This document shows, piece after piece, positions 50,956 through 59,243 of a stretch of 64,000 bases of DNA (positions within the stretch are counted from its first letter, which is position 1; the number at the start of each line of letters is the position of its first letter). Source of the stretch: Flavobacteriales bacterium. Lineage in GTDB: Bacteria > Bacteroidota > Bacteroidia > Flavobacteriales_F > PHOS-HE28. Position numbers and translations under genes: made by a program. The stretch lies in NCBI GenBank assembly GCA_016788205.1, contig JAEUTA010000011.1, positions 62,001-126,000 on the forward strand, in the 5' to 3' direction. The notes below the pieces were generated by a model that did not search any database, had not been told where the DNA came from, and saw nothing but the letters and a program-made list of their open reading frames with translations.

Positions 50956-51942
50956 ATGAACTTCCGCGCACTGTACCTTTCCATTGCCTGTTTGCCGGTC
51001 ACGGAAGGCTTCGGGCAGAACCTAGTTGGCAATGGCAGTTTCGAGGAATTCACCGATTGTCCGGACTACTACAACCAAGTTGAACGTTGTATCGGATGGT
51101 TCCCATCGACGAACAATAACAATGCAGCTCACCACACCGAGTTCTTGCATGCCTGTTCAAGTTCAATGTTCTCGGCACCCTCGAACACATGGGGATTCCA
51201 AGAACCACTTACGGGGGACGGGTATATGGCGCTCTGCACAATGTCCCCGGACCTCTCCGACGGCTACCGCGAGAACATTTACACCGAATTGCTGGCTCCG
51301 ACCGAGATAGGTATGGAGTATACGGTCCGGGTGAGCCTCTCGCATACGGATAACAGCCAATTCGCTTCAAACAACTTCGGCGTCAAACTCTCCACCTCCA
51401 GCGATTTCCCGGTGGATAATGACCCCCAGGTCGTGCTGGCGGATATCGTGATGAATAAGACCGGATGGACCACGTTCACCGCTACGTTCGTCGCGGAGGA
51501 GGCATTCACGCACCTCGCTCTCGGGAATTTCATGTCGGACGCTAGCACAATTACGGTCGATGCTTGCCCGTCCTGCTCATTCGACCTCTTCGGCTATTAC
51601 CTGGACGACGTCTGCCTGGTACCATCGGGTGGGGACATCTGTGCGGCATGCAAGGAGGAGATAGATCCTCCAACCGCGACCCAACCTGCCCGCGATGCGC
51701 GTCTCTCCATAACGCCTACCCTCTTGGGAAATGGTGTTCATGAACTGCATGTTTCAACGATGACCCAATTGGAACGCGTTCAGGTATTCGATGCCGACGG
51801 CCGTCTAGTGCTGACAGCTATCTCGCGCGGACTAAACTCCACCAAGGTCCCAACAAGGGGGCTTGCCAATGGTTCCTACTCCGTCACAGCCACCGCTGAA
51901 GATGGGACAAGGCTTAGCGCACGTTTCGTCGTCGCTCGATAG
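50956..51942 (+). CDS. Secreted protein with degenerate T9SS type A tail
   Basis: This encodes 328 aa from the ATG at 50956 (a TTG at 50935 is in frame). A signal peptide (MNFRALYLSIACLPVTEGFGQ) is followed by NLVGNGSFEEFTDCP and a beta-rich jelly-roll domain (WGFQEPLTGDGYMALC, YTVRVSLSHTDNS, YYLDDVCLV), the layout of Bacteroidota surface proteins with a carbohydrate-binding-like fold. The last ~75 residues (ERVQVFDADGRLVLTA, LANGSYSVTATAEDGTRLSARFVV) match a type A sorting domain, though the YPNP element is replaced by ITPTLLGNGV. Cysteines are frequent. It is the only plus-strand gene in the second polysaccharide region. Confidence 0.82.
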   Translation: MNFRALYLSIACLPVTEGFGQNLVGNGSFEEFTDCPDYYNQVERCIGWFPSTNNNNAAHHTEFLHACSSSMFSAPSNTWGFQEPLTGDGYMALCTMSPDLSDGYRENIYTELLAPTEIGMEYTVRVSLSHTDNSQFASNNFGVKLSTSSDFPVDNDPQVVLADIVMNKTGWTTFTATFVAEEAFTHLALGNFMSDASTITVDACPSCSFDLFGYYLDDVCLVPSGGDICAACKEEIDPPTATQPARDARLSITPTLLGNGVHELHVSTMTQLERVQVFDADGRLVLTAISRGLNSTKVPTRGLANGSYSVTATAEDGTRLSARFVVAR

Positions 51943-53161
51943 TTCGGTCATAGAAAGCCAGCAGGCGAGGAACTTGCGCATTCAGTGAGAGCAGGTTTCG
52001 TCCTTCACGAATGCGCATCATATCGATGGGCCGAAGTGCGTGAATGATCTTCGGCAAGTCGGTCGTGCTTGCAGTCAATCCCATACCTACTCGAGTAGCT
52101 ATCCAGCTCTGGAACCCGAGATCACTCGAAACCACGACTGGAACACCAGCCTCGATGAAATTGAAAAGCTTCAGTGCAGTAGCGTACTTGAGCTTTTCGG
52201 GCGATTGATCCGAGCGTTCTACGAAGAACGGGATCATCCCGAAATGATACCGCGCCAACTCCCCGGCCAGCTTCTCCTGCGGAACTGGAGCATGATAGTG
52301 GAACCGTTCATTCTTCTGCGCCAGTTCAACATACTCCGCACGATCCGCCTCCAATGTCGTGGGGCTCGGATAGATGTGCAGATGCAGACCTTGCTTCGTC
52401 AGCGTCTCGATCAGCCCGAAGAACTGAATGTTACCGAAGTAGCGCGGATCGCGATGTGAGCCTGCCACGCCACCGGCGTAGACCAGGTGGATCTCCGTGT
52501 CCGAGATCTTCGGGACACCGGTGATGAACCGATCATCGTCGCAGTAAAGCGGGAAGAATAAGGTGGGTGGACGTTCGCCGCGTGGAATGCCATAGCGGCG
52601 GAAACCCTCCGCCGGCTCGAGGCTGTGCGCGATCACGCCGTCAGCCTGGGCCATGCAGGCCTTTTCATGCGGTAGTTCAACGCGCAGCCAGCGTTTGGTG
52701 GGCGTGGTGCCGTAGTACACGACCAACGTGTCCTGCAGATCATGCACGTAGGCCACATCAGGCATCGCTTTGCGTGCGACATCCGGGTAGTGGCTCTTCG
52801 GCGCGAAGCCGTGAATGAGCCAGGGCTTCGGAAAGGTCCGCAACAAGCGCCGCAGGTGCCAAGCGTTGCGGTAGCGCACGACCACCGTGAAGCCTTCAGC
52901 GAATTCGGGGATGAAGCCTTCCGAGTGACAGAGCAGGATCACCTTGCGGCCGCTGAGCCGTGTGACCCACTTCGCCATGCGACCCGCACGCGCCATCAAC
53001 AGTTCGGCGACGTACAACAATGCATCGTTCACTTTCGCCTCGACGGGAATGCGCGGTGGTACACGCAGGAAATAGAGTACGGCATCCACCAAGCTACTGA
53101 CCCGCACGCGTAGCTCGCGCTGGATCTTGACCTTCCACGTCCGCCATGTCAATGCGTTCAT
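51914..53161 (-). CDS. Glycosyltransferase, GT-B-like
   Basis: This encodes 415 aa from the ATG at 53161, which overlaps the flippase stop (ATGA). It has an N-terminal basic/helical segment, then VILLCHSEGFIPEFAEGFTVVVRYRNAWHL, PWLIHGFAPKSHYP, VAYVHDLQDTLVVYYG, ADGVIAHSLEPAEGFRRYGI, IHLVYAGGVAGSHRDPRYFG, and a donor-like YHFGMIPFFVERSDQSPEKLKYATALKLFNFIEAGVPVVVSSDLG. This is GT4-like but diverged. Its 3' end overlaps the convergent T9SS gene by 29 nt. It is a cytoplasmic sugar transferase of unknown specificity. Confidence 0.8.
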   Translation of the reverse strand: MNALTWRTWKVKIQRELRVRVSSLVDAVLYFLRVPPRIPVEAKVNDALLYVAELLMARAGRMAKWVTRLSGRKVILLCHSEGFIPEFAEGFTVVVRYRNAWHLRRLLRTFPKPWLIHGFAPKSHYPDVARKAMPDVAYVHDLQDTLVVYYGTTPTKRWLRVELPHEKACMAQADGVIAHSLEPAEGFRRYGIPRGERPPTLFFPLYCDDDRFITGVPKISDTEIHLVYAGGVAGSHRDPRYFGNIQFFGLIETLTKQGLHLHIYPSPTTLEADRAEYVELAQKNERFHYHAPVPQEKLAGELARYHFGMIPFFVERSDQSPEKLKYATALKLFNFIEAGVPVVVSSDLGFQSWIATRVGMGLTASTTDLPKIIHALRPIDMMRIREGRNLLSLNAQVPRLLAFYDRTIERRRNVR

Positions 53162-54651
53162 CGGGACTTGTTGATGAACCGCTGTTTCAGTGTGGCGGCT
53201 TGCTCGCTCAGGTCGGGTGCAAGCCTTAGGAAATACACCGCTGGCCAGAACAGCGCGGTGATCAGGACAACTCTGACGATCGCATTGGTCCAAAGCGCAC
53301 CGACGGTCGGCATGAACCAGAGCAGAGCCGCTAGTAGAACACCCATGAGCGCTGTACGTGCAGTGCTTGCATCGAAGGGCCAGAGCCCATGCTTGCGATG
53401 CAGGAAAGCCATACGCCACGCCAGCACCACGCTGAACGAGACGAGGGATGACCACGCAGCACCCGTCAGGCCAAAGAGCTTGATGAAGACGAAGTCCAGC
53501 ACGACGTTCAACACCACGAGCACCGCTCCGCTGACGGCATCGAACCAATACGAACGCGATGTAGCAACGATACCTCCGCTCAAGCCTCCCGCCAGGTTAA
53601 TGACATTGACCGCTGCAAGGATGAGCAGTGCTTGCCGTGCAAGCGCATAACCGGGTTTCATCAACGAGAACAGCGCATCCACTCCGCTCCACAGGCACAG
53701 GAAGAGGTAGATGCCGATGACGAGCTGGATCGCTGCGGAGCGCCGGTAGATCATGTCGATCTTGACGTGATCGCGTTTCTTCCATGCTTCGGCGAGGATG
53801 GGCATGCTGGGTAGTACCAAGGCCCGCGCAGGGATCAGGATCACACTGGCGATGTAGAAAGCAACGGCGTAGTAAGCCACGTTGTCCAAACCGTTCTTCA
53901 GCATGGCGCCCACCATCAGTTGATCGATGTTGCCCAGGGCGATCACCGCCATGCCGCTGCCGAAGGTGAACATCGCGTAGCGCGACATGCTTCGACCAAG
54001 GCGCTTCGGAACACGCAACCGATCGACGCCGAAATGAAGTGAATCGCTCCGCCACAGATCGAACACCAGCGCTATGGTGCTGATCACGAAGGTGCCGACA
54101 TAGAGCAGCATGAAGGTGCGCAGATCGAAGTGATACGCGGCCTGCAAAAGGATCAACCCCATCTGCAGCACGCGCAAGAGGAACTCTCGCGAGAACGTGG
54201 GCGCGATGCTGCGGTGTACCGATCGGCTGTAGCTGCGGAACAGGAAGAAGTACACCTCCGATAGGACCAGCGGTAACACCGTGATGCCATGCTCGGCATA
54301 CAAGCCGTCCGCAGCGCCGAACCACAACGCGAAGTAGCCGTGGAAGGCCCACAGAACGAACATGGCGACGAACGCACCGGCCGTACCGATACCCAGCACG
54401 AGGGCCAAGAGACCGTTGTGCCTTCGCTCGGTATCGCGGAAATACGGGAAGTAGCGGATCACCGTATTGTCCAAACCGAGCTGCGCGACTTGTGCCGCGA
54501 TGGTGGCGATGGACACGATCAGCCGCGTGAGTCCGAACTGATCCTCGGGAAGGATCTTCGGGTAGAGCAGCACGACATTAACGAACCCCAGGGCCAGACC
54601 GACGTAGGCCAGTGCAGCGTTCCACGAGGCCTGGCGGACTACGATGCCCAT
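53158..54651 (-). CDS. Polysaccharide flippase, Wzx-like (second copy)
   Basis: This 497-aa protein has about twelve to fourteen hydrophobic segments. Markers: NAALAYVGLALGFVNVVLLYPKILPEDQFGLTRLI at the start, FGSGMAVIALGNIDQLMVGAMLKNGLDNVAYYAVAFYIASVILIPARAL mid-protein (the usual repeat-unit flippase block), and KLFGLTGAAWSSLVSF. It should translocate an undecaprenyl-PP-linked glycan made by this second cluster. It lies upstream of the GT-B gene and 117 nt after the previous GT4 gene, with a promoter-like element in that gap. Its sequence differs clearly from the flippase at 23010. Confidence 0.87.
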   Translation of the reverse strand: MGIVVRQASWNAALAYVGLALGFVNVVLLYPKILPEDQFGLTRLIVSIATIAAQVAQLGLDNTVIRYFPYFRDTERRHNGLLALVLGIGTAGAFVAMFVLWAFHGYFALWFGAADGLYAEHGITVLPLVLSEVYFFLFRSYSRSVHRSIAPTFSREFLLRVLQMGLILLQAAYHFDLRTFMLLYVGTFVISTIALVFDLWRSDSLHFGVDRLRVPKRLGRSMSRYAMFTFGSGMAVIALGNIDQLMVGAMLKNGLDNVAYYAVAFYIASVILIPARALVLPSMPILAEAWKKRDHVKIDMIYRRSAAIQLVIGIYLFLCLWSGVDALFSLMKPGYALARQALLILAAVNVINLAGGLSGGIVATSRSYWFDAVSGAVLVVLNVVLDFVFIKLFGLTGAAWSSLVSFSVVLAWRMAFLHRKHGLWPFDASTARTALMGVLLAALLWFMPTVGALWTNAIVRVVLITALFWPAVYFLRLAPDLSEQAATLKQRFINKSR

Positions 54652-54688
54652 GCGCGGCGTGGAAAATTGGGGGTCAGTGGCACGGGTG

Positions 54689-54696
54689 CGAAAGTA
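54689..54696 (-). promoter_or_regulatory. Possible -7 element for the flippase-glycosyltransferase pair
   Basis: On the minus strand this reads TACTTTCG, fitting TAnnTT(T/C)G, about 37 bases before the flippase start codon, in the only sizeable gap of this minus-strand run. Confidence 0.4.
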
Positions 54697-54768
54697 GGAT
54701 CATCCACCGCAGTGGCGCTAAGAACGCGACGGATCCGCAGCTGTAAAGAAATGGTCGGGACTACCACC

Positions 54769-56052
54769 CTACTCGCCACGTACACCGGACAAGAGCTTTG
54801 CCAGCTGAGCGGTCAGGTTGCGACGGTCAAAAGCGGTGACATCGCTGTGGGCGGTAGTGCTTTCCATGAACAGCACGGCTACGGCGCGTTGCATGGCCGT
54901 TGGATCGTTACGATCAACGACGGTATGCGTGGGTCCCAGTACACGAATGATATCGGCGTCGCGTGGAGCGATGGCCAGGATGGGACGTTTCACCGATAGG
55001 TACTCGAATACTTTCGCAGGAAGGAAACCGCCCACGTTCGGCGTGTTGTTCACCGGAAGGAGCAAAGCCCGTGCACGTTGCATATGGCGCATGGCTTCGG
55101 CGTGGGAGACATGTCCGATGCGTTCAACGAACGATGAAAGCCCCGCTACTTCGATGCTGCGCTGGACCGTGTGATCCACACCACCGATCAATCGGAGTTT
55201 GAAACGCGAACGGAATTCGGGGTCATTCTTCGTCCGTTCAGCGAGCGCCTTCCATAGTTCCGGTACATCACGTGTAGCACTGATGGAACCAACGTGGACG
55301 AGCGACCATTCCTCATCCAACGGCGCAGGTGGTGAAGGCACGTCCGAAGGATCGAAGCCGTTGGTGATCACCTCCACGTTCTTCGCACCGAGCGCGCGCA
55401 GTTCTTCGGCCCAACGCCAGCTCACGGTGATGACGCGATCGGCTTCGGTGAGCACCGCGCGTTCCAGGCGATGCTGCTTCGCGTCAGCCCACTTGGAGAG
55501 CTTGAGCTGGCCGTAGTAGTCGATGTTCGTCCACGGATCGCGGAAGTCGGCGATCCATGGAAGTCCGGTGCGTTTCTTCAGTTCGCCTCCGATCAAATGC
55601 AGGCTGTGCGGTGAACCGGTGGTGACGATGACATCCACCGGATGCTGCTGGAGGTAGGCCTGCAGACGCTTCACCGAAGGCTTCACCCACCACACCCGCG
55701 CATCGGGGATGAAGAAGTTGCTGCGCACCCAGTTGGCCACGTTCTCTTTCCACGTGGGGCCACCGCCATCCTCTGTGAGGAAAGCCGTCTGCAAACGCGC
55801 GTCCGACTTCTTTCCGGTGAAGCGCTTGTACCAGGTGTACGGCTCGGTGATCGGTGCTTTGATCACTTCGGCTTCCGCTGGAACGTCCTTCAACAAGGCC
55901 TCGTCCACGGCCATCAGCTCGGGGTTCTCCGGCGTGTACACCACCGGCTGCCAACCGAACTGCGGCAGGTATTTCGTGAACTTCAGCCAGCGATACACCC
56001 CTACCCCGGCGTTCGGCGGCCAGTAGTAGGCGATGATGAGGACGCGATTCAT
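54769..56052 (-). CDS. GT4-family glycosyltransferase
   Basis: This encodes 427 aa from the ATG at 56052, which overlaps the YfhO stop by 4 nt. Family landmarks: VLIIAYYWPPNAGVGVYRWLKFTKYLPQFGW, VIVTTGSPHSLHLIGGELKKRTGLPWIADFRDPWTNIDYYG, ADRVITVSWRWAEEL, VITNGFDPSD, WSLVHVGSISATRDVPELWKAL, and LLPVNNTPNVGGFLPAKVFEYLSVKRPILAIAP. The TGSPHS...DFRDPW block is typical of a group of GT4 enzymes common in Bacteroidota. It is a cytoplasmic, probably membrane-associated sugar transferase. Confidence 0.88.
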   Translation of the reverse strand: MNRVLIIAYYWPPNAGVGVYRWLKFTKYLPQFGWQPVVYTPENPELMAVDEALLKDVPAEAEVIKAPITEPYTWYKRFTGKKSDARLQTAFLTEDGGGPTWKENVANWVRSNFFIPDARVWWVKPSVKRLQAYLQQHPVDVIVTTGSPHSLHLIGGELKKRTGLPWIADFRDPWTNIDYYGQLKLSKWADAKQHRLERAVLTEADRVITVSWRWAEELRALGAKNVEVITNGFDPSDVPSPPAPLDEEWSLVHVGSISATRDVPELWKALAERTKNDPEFRSRFKLRLIGGVDHTVQRSIEVAGLSSFVERIGHVSHAEAMRHMQRARALLLPVNNTPNVGGFLPAKVFEYLSVKRPILAIAPRDADIIRVLGPTHTVVDRNDPTAMQRAVAVLFMESTTAHSDVTAFDRRNLTAQLAKLLSGVRGE

Positions 56053-58877
56053 TCCGCCTTCTGCGATGCGCGCCATTCCCAACCCAGCGCACCGAGCACG
56101 AGGATGATCAACAACGCGCTGGAGGCCATCGCGATCGGGCGCGATGTGTTGTACGGCTTGCTGTCGATCTTGAAGACCACCGTGTGTTCACCACCAGGCA
56201 GGGCCATCGCGCGCAGCACGTAATCGGCGCGTACATGTTCGGCGGGTTGTCCGTCGATGGTCGCATGCCAGTCGGGGCCGTACCAGATCTCGCTGAAGAC
56301 GACCACACCACCGTTCTGTGAACGCACGGTGTAGCTAAGCTCATTGGTCTCGTATTTCGTCAACTCCACGCTGGCTGACGGATCGGCAACAGCCTTCGTA
56401 TCGCCAAGTTGTGCACGATAACGTTCGTCGATCACGGCCGTGTTGGCCGGGTCGATCTTGCCAAGCTCCATGATCTCCTCGTCGGAGTTCTTCGCCCACT
56501 TCACTTCATCCACGAACCAGCCCGCGCCATAGGCGTTCGTGTTGCGGATCGGCGGACGTTCCGGGTTGTAGACCAGGTAACGCGTATTAAGCATGTTGAC
56601 CACACCCTCCAGCGCCAACAAGCTATCAATCTGCGGAAGCGATGTGCCGCTCTGCAACAGGCCGCCCACACGTTGGATGGATGCCGATAGATGGAACTCG
56701 ATCAACTCCTGGTAGCGTTTCAACTTGGCGCCATGGTAGCCACCCACGCTACGGTGGAAGTAGCTCATCTTGCCATCGTTGAACGGATTGTTCAACGTGA
56801 GCACCCGGTAATCCGTGTGGCGGCGAAGGCTGCTGAACCGCTCGGCCAGTTCAACATCGGGTTTGATGAACTTCTCACCTGTGGCTTTCAAACGCGCCAT
56901 GCGCGCCTTGTGCTCGGCTTCCGCAGCGGGCGACCATTCAGCTTCAAGGATCGCCTTGTCCGCCGCGTCGGGTCGGTAAGGTCGCTTGAATTCCTCTTCG
57001 TCCACCCATTGTACCAACCGACCACGCTCCTTTTCGTTGTTCATGTAGCGCTTGTCCACCGTCCACTGATCCAATAGGAACAAGGCGCCGAGCCCCACCA
57101 GGAGAACGGGCTTACCGATCTTCTTCTTGCCGAAGAAGTACACCAAGGCACCCGCCACCACAACGAAAGCGAAGCTGCGCCATACATCACCGGTGAAGAT
57201 GCCTTTGCGCACGGCCTTCAACTCGTCCACGAACACACGCACCTGTGCCTCCATGGCGGGCGATTCATCGGCCTGGGTCAACAACATCTCCTGCTCCTGA
57301 TCGCTCACGAAGCTGAAGAAGGTATCCGGCGCGAGGCCCATCCCCAGCAATACGACCAGCAAAGAAGCCATCGCGATGAGCGAACGTTTCTCCATCATCT
57401 TGTCCCAGCCACCGCTGCGCAAGAGGCGGTCCAGATAAAGGATGGCAAGCACCGGTGCCGTCAATTCCACGATGACGAGGATGATGGTGACCGCGCGGAA
57501 CTTGTCATAACCCGGTACATGCTCAAGGAAGAAATCCGTGAGCGGCATCAGGTTGCGGCCCCACGAAAGCATCAATGTCAGCAACAATGCACTGAAGAGC
57601 GCATAGGTCAAGCCGTCGCGCATGAAGAAGAGGCCAGCGAGGATGTACAGGATGATGACACCGCCCGCGAGCAACGATGCCTTGATGCCACCGACGTAGG
57701 CCACGGCGACCTCCGGATCGTACGGTGCGGCGTTGTTGATCATGATCTGCAGGAGGATCACCAGCAGCGAACCGAGCAGCCACCAACGGTCGCGCCCTTC
57801 GGCCTGCATCAACATCATCAGCATCAGCAGGATCACGATAACACCGGCGTACTGCGGACCGCTCGTGCTGAGCTGATCGCCCCAGTAGCGGTTCATCTGG
57901 GCGAGGTTCTGGCGGTAGCGTTGATCGGCACCTGCCAGCTCGGGACCGTTGCCGATCATGCTGGAAAAACCGCCTTTCGCATCCGGTACGAGCAGGGTGA
58001 AGGACTCCTGCTTGCCGTAGCTGTACATCGTCACGTAATCGCGATCAAGCCCCGCCGTACGGATACCTTCCGCCGACGAACCATCGGGTTGGATCGTGAT
58101 CTCGCTCTTCCCGCGTGTGCTGTACTTGCCGTATTCCACCGTGCTCCACAGTACGCCCAGGTTGCACAGCACCGCCAGACCCGCCGCGATGGCGCCGAGA
58201 CCGGATCGTTTCGCGAAATCGACGAGCTGCTTCTCACGCACCGAGCGCATCAGTTCAGCCAGTACGAAGAGCACGAGCACGATCGCGAGGTAGTAGGTCA
58301 CCTGCAGGTGGTTCTGCATGATCTGCAACCCGAGGAACAATCCGAGCAGCGCAGCACCAAGGATCATACGCCCGCGATAGAGGAGGTATAGCCCACCAAG
58401 CACCATGGGCATGTAGCCAATGGCGTTGGCCTTGCTGGTGTGGCCTGCGGGCAGGATCACGAAGAAGTAGCTGGAGAAGGCGAAGGCGATGGCGCCGACC
58501 ACACTCAGCCACGGGTCCACCTTCAGGATGCGCAGGAGCACGAACATGCCCATGAGGTAGAGGAAAAGGAAGTTCGCCGGGCGCGGCAGGAAGCCGTGGA
58601 AAACCTTGTCCACATAAGAGAGCAGGTTGGCCGTCCACTTCACCGAGATCTGGTAGGCTGGCATGCCGCTGAACATGCTTCCGGTCCAAAGGGCTTCTTC
58701 CCCGGTGGCCTCGCGGAACTCATCCACCTCGTGGGCCATGCCCATCCACTGTTTGATGTCGTGCTGGCTGAGCTGCTTTCCCTCCAGCATAGGGCTGAAG
58801 TAGACCAAGCTGAGCACGTAGAACAGGACCAGGGCCGCGAACACGGGCACCAGGCGCTTCCAGGGGATGGAATTCAT
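56049..58877 (-). CDS. YfhO-family polytopic membrane protein
   Basis: This encodes 942 aa from the ATG at 58877; the open frame upstream covers the DUF4834 gene in another frame. About twelve transmembrane helices occupy residues 8-~560, followed by a large extracytoplasmic domain (~600-905) and a final helix near 913-932. YfhO features: YFSPMLEGKQLSQHDIKQWMGMAHE, TGSMFSGMPAYQI, a GHTSKANAIGYMPM loop, and late WYGPDWHATIDGQPAEHVRADYVLRAMALPGGEHTVVFKI. In Gram-positives YfhO helps glycosylate lipoteichoic acid; in Bacteroidota it is a putative GT-C-type transferase. It is coupled to the GT4 gene below and DUF4834 above. Confidence 0.88.
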   Translation of the reverse strand: MNSIPWKRLVPVFAALVLFYVLSLVYFSPMLEGKQLSQHDIKQWMGMAHEVDEFREATGEEALWTGSMFSGMPAYQISVKWTANLLSYVDKVFHGFLPRPANFLFLYLMGMFVLLRILKVDPWLSVVGAIAFAFSSYFFVILPAGHTSKANAIGYMPMVLGGLYLLYRGRMILGAALLGLFLGLQIMQNHLQVTYYLAIVLVLFVLAELMRSVREKQLVDFAKRSGLGAIAAGLAVLCNLGVLWSTVEYGKYSTRGKSEITIQPDGSSAEGIRTAGLDRDYVTMYSYGKQESFTLLVPDAKGGFSSMIGNGPELAGADQRYRQNLAQMNRYWGDQLSTSGPQYAGVIVILLMLMMLMQAEGRDRWWLLGSLLVILLQIMINNAAPYDPEVAVAYVGGIKASLLAGGVIILYILAGLFFMRDGLTYALFSALLLTLMLSWGRNLMPLTDFFLEHVPGYDKFRAVTIILVIVELTAPVLAILYLDRLLRSGGWDKMMEKRSLIAMASLLVVLLGMGLAPDTFFSFVSDQEQEMLLTQADESPAMEAQVRVFVDELKAVRKGIFTGDVWRSFAFVVVAGALVYFFGKKKIGKPVLLVGLGALFLLDQWTVDKRYMNNEKERGRLVQWVDEEEFKRPYRPDAADKAILEAEWSPAAEAEHKARMARLKATGEKFIKPDVELAERFSSLRRHTDYRVLTLNNPFNDGKMSYFHRSVGGYHGAKLKRYQELIEFHLSASIQRVGGLLQSGTSLPQIDSLLALEGVVNMLNTRYLVYNPERPPIRNTNAYGAGWFVDEVKWAKNSDEEIMELGKIDPANTAVIDERYRAQLGDTKAVADPSASVELTKYETNELSYTVRSQNGGVVVFSEIWYGPDWHATIDGQPAEHVRADYVLRAMALPGGEHTVVFKIDSKPYNTSRPIAMASSALLIILVLGALGWEWRASQKAE

Positions 58878-58891
58878 GGGTGGTTGGTGGT

Positions 58892-59134
58892 CTACTTGAT
58901 CTCCTCGAAGTCGGCGTCCACGATGGAACCGCCGGAGCGGCCCTGCCCATCCTTGCTGTCGGTACGCTCGATGCGCACCTCGCCGGCCGGACGTTGGGGT
59001 TCGTTGGTACGCCGCGCGGGGGGCGGGTTCTGGGCACGCTGGTAGCGCAGGAACATGCGCAGCACCATCCAGGCGATCACCAGGATGAGTATGGTGCGGA
59101 AAGTGCCGTTGAAACTGGCTTCGACTACGTTCAT
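58892..59134 (-). CDS. Small membrane protein, DUF4834-like
   Basis: This encodes 80 aa from the ATG at 59134; longer in-frame starts extend back past the helicase start. It has one transmembrane helix (about residues 10-28, TFRTILILVIAWMVLRMFL), then a hydrophilic cytoplasmic tail rich in Arg, Pro and Gln, ending GSIVDADFEEIK. The short anchor plus an acidic VDADFEEI-type ending is the DUF4834 pattern of Bacteroidota, often next to YfhO genes. Function is unknown. YfhO starts 14 nt downstream, so they are probably one transcript. Confidence 0.78.
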   Translation of the reverse strand: MNVVEASFNGTFRTILILVIAWMVLRMFLRYQRAQNPPPARRTNEPQRPAGEVRIERTDSKDGQGRSGGSIVDADFEEIK

Positions 59135-59144
59135 CGGAAGCGGC

Positions 59145-59152
59145 CAAAGATA
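59145..59152 (-). promoter_or_regulatory. Bacteroidota-type -7 element for DUF4834-YfhO
   Basis: TATCTTTG on the minus strand is an exact TAnnTTTG match. It is only 10 bases upstream of the ATG at 59134, so the transcript would have almost no leader if this start codon is right. Confidence 0.5.
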
Positions 59153-59182
59153 GTCCCCGGCCCTTCCCCGGCTCCGAACCCG

Positions 59183-59190
59183 TACCTTCG
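59183..59190 (+). promoter_or_regulatory. Possible -7 element for the DEAD-box helicase
   Basis: TACCTTCG fits TAnnTT(T/C)G and ends 53 bases before the ATG at 59244, leaving a leader of about 45-50 nt. Cold-shock helicases often have long leaders, but this one is not exceptional. Confidence 0.4.
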
Positions 59191-59243
59191 CGGCCGTTCC
59201 GCGCCGGATAAGCGCTTCGACCACCTTTCCTTCCCAGTTCCCC

